Assembly (NCBI GenBank): GCA_022837185.1
Contig: JALHJD010000075.1
Location: 1 to 12,670, forward strand
Reading direction: 5' to 3'
Length of the DNA stretch: 12,670 nucleotides
From: Desulfobacteraceae bacterium
GTDB taxonomy: Bacteria > Desulfobacterota > Desulfobulbia > Desulfobulbales > Desulfobulbaceae
Under the pieces are notes generated by a model. That model saw nothing but the letters and a program-made list of their open reading frames with translations, did no database searches and was not told the DNA's origin. Of the stretch, positions 7,003 to 12,670 are shown piece after piece. The translations under genes and the position numbers were made by a program. Positions within the stretch are counted from its first letter, which is position 1. Every line of letters begins with the position of its first letter.

Positions 7003-8348
7003 ACGACAGCATACTCATCGTTGAGGATGAAAGAATCATGCGCATCAGTCTGGCTGACATGCTCAAGTCGGAGGGCTACACTGTTTTCGCCGCGCCGGAC
7101 GGGGCTTCCGGCTATTCCGCCCTTGAACAGGGCGATTTTTCCCTCATCATCACGGATGTCCGCCTGCCGGATGTGAGCGGTATAGCCATTCTCAAGGCGG
7201 CGATCAAGGACGACCCGGCGATGCCCGTCATTGTCATGACCGCCTACGGCTCCATCAATGATGCGGTGGAGGCCATGCGCCTGGGGGCTTTTGATTACAT
7301 CACCAAACCGTTCTCCCTGGATGAAATGCTTCTTGTCGTCAAGCGGGCCCTTGACCAGCGCCGCCTGACCGAGGAGAATATCCGCCTCAAAAAGGACCTC
7401 TCGGAGTTGCTTAATTTTCCCAATATCATCGGGGAAAGCCAGAGCATGCAGCATGTTCTGGCGCTGCTGGACAAGGTGAGCAAGACCGATTCCACCGTGC
7501 TTATCCTGGGGGAATCGGGAACCGGCAAGGAATTGATCGCTTCCACCATCCATTACCAGAGCGGCCGCAGGGACAAGCCGCTGATACGGGTGAACTGCGC
7601 GGCCCTGCCGGACACCCTGATTGAATCCGAGTTGTTCGGCTATGAAAAGGGCGCTTTTACCGGCGCTGCCGGCCGCAAGCCCGGCCGCTTCGAAATGGCG
7701 GACGGCGGGACGATTTTTCTCGACGAGATCGGCGACCTGCCGCCGCTGACCCAGACCAAGCTGTTGCGGGTGCTTGAGGAACGCTCCTTCGAACGGCTGG
7801 GCGGCACGGAATCCATCCAGGTTGATGTCAGGGTCATTGCCGCCACCAACAAGGACCTGGCAAAGGAAATCAAAAAAGGATCCTTCCGGGAGGATCTCTT
7901 CTACCGACTCAATGTCATACCCATTGAGCTTCCTCCCCTGCGCAATCGTCACGATGACATTCCCCTGCTGATAGATAAATTCCTGCAGCAGTTCAACGAC
8001 CGCTACGGCACCGCCGTCAGGTTTGACCAGGGAGCGGTCACGGCACTCTGCGGCTATTCTTTTCCCGGCAATGTCAGGGAACTGATCAATATCGTGGAGC
8101 GCTGCGTGACCTTGTCCGGTTCCGGCGTGGTCGGCAAAAGGGACCTGCCGCCCCATATCCTCAAGGACAGGTCGGTGAAGACCCGGCTGCTGGCCCTGTC
8201 GGAAGTTGCCGCCGAAGCGGAAAAAGCCCATATCATGCGCATCCTCAAGGTGACCCAGGGAAACAGGTCGCAGGCAGCGGACATTCTCGGCATCAGCAGG
8301 AAAACGCTTTGGGAGAAAATGAACAATTACGGACTTGATTACCGATAA
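6999..8348 (+). CDS. Sigma-54-dependent NtrC-family response regulator
   Basis: This 449-residue cytoplasmic activator has three domains. The receiver (1-120) has Asp10/Glu11, phospho-acceptor Asp53, Thr81 and Lys103. The AAA+ domain (about 142-375) has Walker A GESGTGKE (171-178), the sigma-54 contact loop GAFTGA (218-223), Walker B with Asp242/Glu243 and an arginine-finger region FREDLFYRLNV. A Fis-type helix-turn-helix is at about 408-445. All catalytic features are intact. The start ATG overlaps the kinase stop (ATGA) and follows AGGAGG. Its likely targets are the GTTAC-N6-GTAAC repeats upstream of arrA and of its own operon, both paired with -24/-12 promoters. The family is certain; the targets are inferred. 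Confidence 0.93.
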   Translation: MNDSILIVEDERIMRISLADMLKSEGYTVFAAPDGASGYSALEQGDFSLIITDVRLPDVSGIAILKAAIKDDPAMPVIVMTAYGSINDAVEAMRLGAFDYITKPFSLDEMLLVVKRALDQRRLTEENIRLKKDLSELLNFPNIIGESQSMQHVLALLDKVSKTDSTVLILGESGTGKELIASTIHYQSGRRDKPLIRVNCAALPDTLIESELFGYEKGAFTGAAGRKPGRFEMADGGTIFLDEIGDLPPLTQTKLLRVLEERSFERLGGTESIQVDVRVIAATNKDLAKEIKKGSFREDLFYRLNVIPIELPPLRNRHDDIPLLIDKFLQQFNDRYGTAVRFDQGAVTALCGYSFPGNVRELINIVERCVTLSGSGVVGKRDLPPHILKDRSVKTRLLALSEVAAEAEKAHIMRILKVTQGNRSQAADILGISRKTLWEKMNNYGLDYR

Positions 8349-8390
8349 AATCCATCCTGCACCTCATTGCCCGTTGTCGGGTCTGTGAGT

Positions 8391-8406
8391 GTTACGGGAA
8401 AGTAAC
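8391..8406. promoter_or_regulatory. Distal activator inverted repeat upstream of arrA
   Basis: GTTAC-GGGAAA-GTAAC has the same arms and 6-bp spacer as the site before the sensor operon, and shares the following G after GTTAC and the flanking TG before it. It is centred about 226 bp upstream of the predicted sigma-54 start site. Confidence 0.7.
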
Positions 8407-8561
8407 AAAGAATTTATGTATTGATGTGATACGAATTGCTTCTTTGCCTGTACTTCAATGTGGTGCAGGGAAAAATGACGCCATTTCGATCACCCAGGAA
8501 CTGAAAAAAATTTACAAAGGGCTGATTGTTCGTATTTTTTTAGATTGATCGCGGATGGAAT

Positions 8562-8577
8562 GTTACGTTCAGGTAAC
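8562..8577. promoter_or_regulatory. Proximal activator inverted repeat upstream of arrA
   Basis: GTTAC-GTTCAG-GTAAC extends to a 6-bp arm on each side (TGTTAC/GTAACA, 8561-8578). It ends 21 bp before the -24 element, close for a looping activator, so it may help cooperative binding or have a modulating role. Confidence 0.7.
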
Positions 8578-8598
8578 AAATATCCTCCCCGGGGGGCA

Positions 8599-8614
8599 TG
8601 GCATGGATTGTGCA
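8599..8614 (+). promoter_or_regulatory. Sigma-54 (-24/-12) promoter candidate for arrA
   Basis: TGGCATG-GATT-GTGCA differs from TGGCACG-N4-TTGCW at two positions and keeps GG (8600-8601) and GC (8612-8613) 10 bp apart. The predicted start site is near 8625. Two activator-like repeats lie upstream and a sigma-54 activator gene is adjacent. Confidence 0.65.
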
Positions 8615-8698
8615 CAAGATGAAAGAGATTGGCCTCATGATCAGACTTTGCCTGCTGATTTTGACTCCATGTTCATACTCAACCAAGGGAGGAAGCGA

Positions 8699-11272
8699 AT
8701 GAAAATAAAACGCAGGGATTTCCTGAAACTGTCAGCGGCCGCCGGCGCGTGCGTCGGCCTTGGCAAGCCCGCCCTGAACGCATTTGCCGCGGAGAGCGGC
8801 GGCACCTCCATCGGCGAATTGCCCGGGGAATGGAAGCCGTCCACCTGCCAGGGCTGCACCACTTGGTGCCCGGTGGAGGTCTTCGTCCAGGACGGCCGGG
8901 CGGTCAAGGTCCGAGGCAACAGGTATTCCAAACAGAACGACGGCTACTGCTGCCCTCGGGGACATCTTTCACTGCAGCAGGTTTATGACCCCGACCGGGT
9001 CAAGACGCCGATGAAACGGACCAATCCCAAGAAAGGCAAGGGCGTGGATCCGAAGTTCGTGCCCATCTCCTGGGACGAGGCGTTCAGCACCATTGCCGAC
9101 CGGATGATGGAGCTCCGGAAGGCAGGGGAGCCGGAAAAGTATTTGCTCCTGCGCGGCCGCTACACGTACATGCGTGACCTCATCTATGATGCCACCACCA
9201 AGATTTTCGGCTCTCCTAATAACATCTCCCACAGCGCCATCTGCGCCGAGGCCGAGAACTTCGGGGCCTATTATACCGAAGGCATGTGGGGCTATCGCGA
9301 TTACGATATCAGCAACTCCAAATACATCCTTGTCTGGGGCTGCGACCCGGTCAGTTCCAACCGGATGGTGCCGTCCGCCATCAAGCGGCTCGGCGATGTG
9401 CTGGACAACGCCACCGTGGCCGTGGCCGATCCGAAGCTCAACAACACCGCGGCCAAGGCCCATGAATGGATGCCCCTTTTGCCCGGCACGGACGGCGCCC
9501 TGGCTCTGGCCATCGCCCATGTGATCCTGGCCGAGGGGATATGGTTCAAGGAATTTGTCGGCGACTTCAAGGAAGGGAAAAACCTTTTCAAGGCCGGCGC
9601 AATCGTTGATGAGGCGGCCTTTGAGGAGAAGGAATCCCATGGAGTGGTCAGGTGGTGGAACCTGGCAGTCAAGGATATGACCCCGGAAAAGGCCGCGGAG
9701 ATCACCATGGTGCCGGCCGAGCAGATCGTCCGGGTCGCCCGCGGCATGGCTGCGGCGGCGCCCAATGTCGCGGTGTGGATGGGGCCCGGAGCGGCCATGC
9801 AGGTGCGCGGGGGCTATTCGGCCATGGCGGTCAATGTCCTGAACGGCCTGGTCGGGGGCATCGACAATGTCGGCGGCACCCTGCCCTCCAACAAGGTGCC
9901 CTCCAAGAAGATGCCTGATGTCAAACCCTACCAGGACGAACTCTCCAAGAAGCATGCCAAGATGCCCAAGATCGACCAGCGCGGCACCAAGACCATTCCA
10001 GCCCTCAAAGATGGCAAGTCGGGCGGCGGGGTGGTCACCAACAACGCGGCCACCGGCATCCTGGACAGTGATCCCTACGACATTAAAATGGCGGTTGGGT
10101 ACATGAACAACTTCGCCTTTTCCTGCACCGGCGCCGAGCGCTGGGAAAAGGCCATGGGGAAGATCCCCTTTCTGGTCCACATCACCACCAACGCGGCGGA
10201 GATGACCCAGTACGCGGATATCGTCCTGCCGGGAGCCATCTCCAAATACGAGAAGCTCGCCTGGTTGAAAGGCAAGCAGAATCGCTACGCTTATTGCTCC
10301 ATTATGCAGCCCCTTGTGAAACCCATGTGGGAGGCCATCAACGATGAAACCGAATTCCCCTGGATGCTCGGCGAAAAGCTGGCGGAACGCGGCTTCCCCA
10401 ATCTGCTTGATTATCTGAAAAAGGAATTCAAGGACCCGGAAACCGGCAAGGAGGCAACCAATTCCAAGGAGTTCACCGAATATGCCGTGAAGTTCTACAC
10501 CCAGGACATGTGGAACGGCACCGATGTCGGCGGCGACAAGATCAACGGCTGGGCGGAATTCAAACAGCGCGGCATGTGGAACTCCGACCCGCAGCCGTAC
10601 AAAAAGCGCTGGGGCGGCAAATTCGGCAAGGACGAGGAAAAGGACGGCAAGGTGACCACCACCGGCACCGTCTCCCACAAGTTTGAGTTCTACAGCGAAA
10701 CCCTGAAAAAAGCCCTGGCCGGTCACGCTGAAAAGCACAAAACCACGGTGGACGACATCCTTGAGGTCTGCAACTACACCGCCCGGGGCGAACTGGCCTT
10801 TGTGCCGCACTACGAGCCGCCCTTCCGCCACGGCGACGAGAAGGAGTACCCCTTCGCCTTCATTGACTACAAGTCGCGCCTCAACCGCGAAGGCCGCAGC
10901 CAGAACGCCCCCTGGTACTATGAATTCAAGCATTGCGACCCGGGCGACGTTGGCCATGAGGACGTGCTCCAGATCAACCCCGCCGACGCCGGCAAACTGG
11001 GCATCAAGGACGGCGACGCCATCCGGGTGACCTCGGTGGTGGCCAGCATCGAGTGCACCGCCCGCCTCTGGGAAGGGGTGCGGCCCGGCACGGTTGCCAA
11101 AGCGTACGGCCAGGGGCATTGGGCCTACGGCAGGACGGCCAGCAGGGATTACGCAACGGCCCAGCCGCGCGGTGGCAACAACAACCTCCTCATGCCTTTT
11201 GATATTGAACGGCTGAGTGGTGCCAATGTGCGTAACGGCGGCTTCACCGGTGTAAAAATCGAGCGAATCTAA
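8699..11272 (+). CDS. arrA: Respiratory arsenate reductase catalytic subunit (ArrA-like molybdopterin oxidoreductase)
   Basis: This 857-residue DMSO-reductase-family enzyme should reduce arsenate to arsenite in the periplasm as terminal acceptor. The N-terminus has a Tat signal (KRRDFLK, then a hydrophobic stretch to AFA at 28-30). A [4Fe-4S] site follows: Cys50, Cys53, Cys57 and Cys85 (or Cys84). Cys182 in ISHSAICAEA is the likely molybdenum ligand. RGRYTY at 152-157 is of ArrA type; from memory, ArxA arsenite oxidases carry a GRGWG-like motif there. The EGKNLFKAG segment and overall length also fit ArrA. By gap-free alignment to my memory of Shewanella ANA-3 ArrA, Arg154, His178 and Tyr199 match pocket residues, but Asn187 falls where I recall Lys198. 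ATG 8699 follows GGGAGG; upstream in-frame starts (8555) lack the Tat context. ArxA or a polysulfide reductase are the less likely alternatives. Confidence 0.85.
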   Translation: MKIKRRDFLKLSAAAGACVGLGKPALNAFAAESGGTSIGELPGEWKPSTCQGCTTWCPVEVFVQDGRAVKVRGNRYSKQNDGYCCPRGHLSLQQVYDPDRVKTPMKRTNPKKGKGVDPKFVPISWDEAFSTIADRMMELRKAGEPEKYLLLRGRYTYMRDLIYDATTKIFGSPNNISHSAICAEAENFGAYYTEGMWGYRDYDISNSKYILVWGCDPVSSNRMVPSAIKRLGDVLDNATVAVADPKLNNTAAKAHEWMPLLPGTDGALALAIAHVILAEGIWFKEFVGDFKEGKNLFKAGAIVDEAAFEEKESHGVVRWWNLAVKDMTPEKAAEITMVPAEQIVRVARGMAAAAPNVAVWMGPGAAMQVRGGYSAMAVNVLNGLVGGIDNVGGTLPSNKVPSKKMPDVKPYQDELSKKHAKMPKIDQRGTKTIPALKDGKSGGGVVTNNAATGILDSDPYDIKMAVGYMNNFAFSCTGAERWEKAMGKIPFLVHITTNAAEMTQYADIVLPGAISKYEKLAWLKGKQNRYAYCSIMQPLVKPMWEAINDETEFPWMLGEKLAERGFPNLLDYLKKEFKDPETGKEATNSKEFTEYAVKFYTQDMWNGTDVGGDKINGWAEFKQRGMWNSDPQPYKKRWGGKFGKDEEKDGKVTTTGTVSHKFEFYSETLKKALAGHAEKHKTTVDDILEVCNYTARGELAFVPHYEPPFRHGDEKEYPFAFIDYKSRLNREGRSQNAPWYYEFKHCDPGDVGHEDVLQINPADAGKLGIKDGDAIRVTSVVASIECTARLWEGVRPGTVAKAYGQGHWAYGRTASRDYATAQPRGGNNNLLMPFDIERLSGANVRNGGFTGVKIERI

Positions 11273-11294
11273 TTAATATGTGGAGGGTAAAATA

Positions 11295-12050
11295 ATGACG
11301 CAATACGCGATGGTAATAGATCTCCAGAAATGCGTGGGTTGCGGGGCCTGCGCCCTGGCCTGCAAAACGGAGAACAATACGGCGCTGCGCCGCAACGGCC
11401 AGACCCACAACTGGGCCGATTTCCAGCATGAGATCAGCGGCCAATTCCCCAAAGTCAAGTACATGACCAGGCCGGTGCTGTGCAATCACTGCAGCAACGC
11501 CCCCTGCGTCGATGCCTGTCCGGTGGAGCCCAAAGCCATGTACAAAACGGCGGACGGCATCACCATGCACAATGATGAACGCTGCATCGGTTGCCGGGCC
11601 TGCCAGGAAGCCTGCCCCTATTCCAGGGAAGAGACGAAGGTCGGCGAGACGAGCGTCATCAGCTATAACGCAGAAGGAGAGCCGTATCAGGCTTTTTACG
11701 CGGACAAAACGGAAATGATCCCCGGCATCACCTCCTCCGGGGCCGGGATCGCCAAACTGGCCGGCGACACGCCTCCGCACCGCACCAGGTATACGCATCC
11801 GGATTATGAGGATGTCCGCCGGGACAATATCGTTGAAAAATGCATTTTCTGCGATCACCGACTCAAGAATGGGGAACTCCCGTACTGTGTAGTTTCGTGC
11901 CCGGCCGGGGCCCGTATTTTCGGCGACAGGGAGGACCCGAACAGCGATGTCGCCAAGCTGCTTGCCCGGCACAAGGCGTCCGTGCTCAAGCCGAAGGAAG
12001 GCACCGAGCCGAATGTTTTTTATATCAGGGATTACGGCGTCCGCTCATAG
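11295..12050 (+). CDS. arrB: Arsenate reductase iron-sulfur subunit (ArrB-like, four [4Fe-4S] clusters)
   Basis: This 251-residue ferredoxin-type electron-transfer subunit should pass electrons to the molybdenum subunit encoded 22 bp upstream. Sixteen cysteines fall in four groups: 13/16/19/23, 63/66/71/75, 97/100/103/107 and 183/186/198/202, the DmsB/PsrB/ArrB pattern for four clusters. There is no signal peptide, so it probably travels folded with the Tat-exported partner. ATG 11295 was chosen because GGAGG lies at 11282-11286; the in-frame ATG at 11280 overlaps that ribosome site. A perfect 13-bp hairpin follows the stop. The subunit type is confident; the arsenate-specific name rests on its partner. 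Confidence 0.88.
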   Translation: MTQYAMVIDLQKCVGCGACALACKTENNTALRRNGQTHNWADFQHEISGQFPKVKYMTRPVLCNHCSNAPCVDACPVEPKAMYKTADGITMHNDERCIGCRACQEACPYSREETKVGETSVISYNAEGEPYQAFYADKTEMIPGITSSGAGIAKLAGDTPPHRTRYTHPDYEDVRRDNIVEKCIFCDHRLKNGELPYCVVSCPAGARIFGDREDPNSDVAKLLARHKASVLKPKEGTEPNVFYIRDYGVRS

Positions 12051-12059
12051 ACGCTGTAT

Positions 12060-12101
12060 GCGATCGGGGCGCACTCCCCCCCCTCCAAGCGCCCCGATCG
12101 C
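12060..12101. other. Strong hairpin between arrB and the chaperone gene
   Basis: GCGATCGGGGCGC (12060-12072) pairs perfectly with GCGCCCCGATCGC (12089-12101) around a 16-nt C-rich loop. There is no T tract afterwards, so it is not a standard rho-independent terminator. It could protect the arrAB messenger end or reduce downstream expression. Confidence 0.65.
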
Positions 12102-12136
12102 GAAATGTATTCATCATAAACGAAACAGGACCCGTT

Positions 12137-12670
12137 ATGACGCCTGCAACCGTGGATATGAAAGTTCACCAGGGCAATTGTTTCAAACTGCTGGCCGCCT
12201 GTTTTTACGAGCCGGAAAGAGAGTTGTTTTTTCAGGAAGGTCTCTGCGACAACCTTGCTTTCCAGCTTGCTTCTCTTCACATGGAGAAAGCCGCGGCCGC
12301 TGCCGACAGCATGAAGCAGGCGCTGGAAGAACAAGACGACTCCGATTTGAAGGTCGAATATGCCCGGCTCTTTGTCGGGCCTTTTGAACTGATCGCCCCG
12401 CCCTACGGTTCTGTTTATCTTGAAGGAAAAAGGATGCTCATGGGCGAATCCACCGTGGCCGTGCAGAAGGCGTACCAGGCAAACGGGCTCACCCTGGAGG
12501 TCAGTGAAGCGCCCGACCACATCGCCCTGGAGCTGGCTCGGCACAAGCCCGCCTACGAGGACGTCGCCAGCAAGTTCTTCGAGCACTTTGTCTACATCTC
12601 CTATGCGCTCGCCCACATGGGCCGGCAGGGCGTGGGTATCTGGGACCCGACCGACGGCTTCTACTACGAT
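12137..12670 (+). CDS. TorD/DmsD-family maturation chaperone, partial and probably chimeric at its end
   Basis: The first ~133 residues are of TorD type: an N-terminal helical region ([13 protein letters not shown]), [21 protein letters not shown] at 75-95, and [10 protein letters not shown] at 124-133, the conserved acidic/His motif of the family. Such chaperones bind the Tat signal of a molybdoenzyme and help cofactor insertion before export; here the client should be the ArrA-like protein. ATG 12137 follows AGGA at 12127-12130. From about residue 134 the sequence no longer looks like TorD and resembles a glucosidase segment instead, although the frame stays open to the window edge. The true C-terminal third is therefore missing or replaced. 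The chaperone call is good; the end is unreliable. Confidence 0.8.
   Translation, partial: MTPATVDMKVHQGNCFKLLAACFYEPERELFFQEGLCDNLAFQLASLHMEKAAAAADSMKQALEEQDDSDLKVEYARLFVGPFELIAPPYGSVYLEGKRMLMGESTVAVQKAYQANGLTLEVSEAPDHIALELARHKPAYEDVASKFFEHFVYISYALAHMGRQGVGIWDPTDGFYYD
12521..12670 (+). other. Glucosidase-like (MGH1/GH63 type) segment joined in frame to the chaperone
   Basis: Residues after LELAR read [17 protein letters not shown] and then [12 protein letters not shown], which I recognise as a conserved stretch of large bacterial glucosidases with an MGH1-like fold, not of any TorD protein. The join falls in ATCGCCCTGGAGCTGG (12521-12536), which encodes IALEL, a string plausible in both families. 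This suggests an artefactual or recombinational join by microhomology. Only about 45 codons are visible, so the family call is from memory of motifs. Confidence 0.6.

Larger units (their letters stand above)
8349..8698 (+). promoter_or_regulatory. Regulatory region of the arr operon (350 bp, no gene)
   Basis: This gap holds two copies of the GTTAC-N6-GTAAC repeat (8391-8406, 8562-8577), an AT-rich stretch between them with T and A runs (about 8503-8543) that could favour DNA bending, a -24/-12 element (8599-8614) and a long leader of about 75 nt ending in a strong GGGAGG ribosome site. No clear terminator is seen after the regulator gene; CCCG-TTGT-CGGG at 8370-8381 is too small. Confidence 0.6.

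Noticed and set aside
8555..8698. Longer ArrA start at 8555
   Set aside because: It would bury the Tat signal 48 residues inside and overlap the activator repeat and sigma-54 element; the ATG at 8699 has a strong ribosome site.
8969..11119. Long minus-strand open frame of 716 codons opposite arrA
   Set aside because: It is a composition shadow of a GC-rich gene whose plus-strand reading has Tat, Fe-S and molybdenum-ligand motifs; the reverse translation shows no domain.

Overview
The window looks like one contig from an anaerobic, arsenic-respiring bacterium, probably a Desulfobacterota (deltaproteobacterial) lineage. That placement is an inference from the gene set and from the moderately GC-rich coding style of the right two thirds. 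No rRNA, tRNA or CRISPR array is visible.

Left third (1-3650): mobile DNA. A complete IS1380-family insertion sequence (1-1661) starts on the first base of the window and has one intact transposase. About 440 bp of AT-richer sequence with no recognisable gene follows. Next is an IS630-family element (2102-3242) whose transposase is broken in two places. Facing it tail to tail is the decayed C-terminal end of a second IS630 copy (about 3288-3650, minus strand).

Middle (3660-8348): a three-gene sensory operon. It encodes a periplasmic protein with two PhnD-like binding domains, a membrane histidine kinase, and an NtrC-type sigma-54-dependent response regulator. The layout matches the AioXSR/ArxXSR type of arsenic-sensing system. 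The genes are tightly packed, and kinase and regulator overlap by 4 bp.

Right third (8349-12670): a respiratory arsenate reductase operon. It has a Tat-exported molybdopterin subunit (ArrA-like, 857 aa), a four-cluster iron-sulfur subunit (ArrB-like, 251 aa) and a TorD-family maturation chaperone.

Regulation ties the two operons together. The same inverted repeat, GTTAC-N6-GTAAC, occurs once upstream of the sensor operon (3677-3692) and twice upstream of arrA (8391-8406 and 8562-8577). Each operon also has a -24/-12 (sigma-54) promoter candidate. The simplest model is that the periplasmic protein senses an arsenic oxyanion, the kinase phosphorylates the regulator, and the regulator binds the repeats to activate both arrAB and its own operon. 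A perfect 20-bp palindrome overlapping the sensor-operon promoter suggests a second control input.

The last ~140 bp should be treated with caution. The chaperone frame changes without a stop into what looks like a glucosidase (MGH1/GH63-like) segment, which suggests a chimeric join at the contig end.
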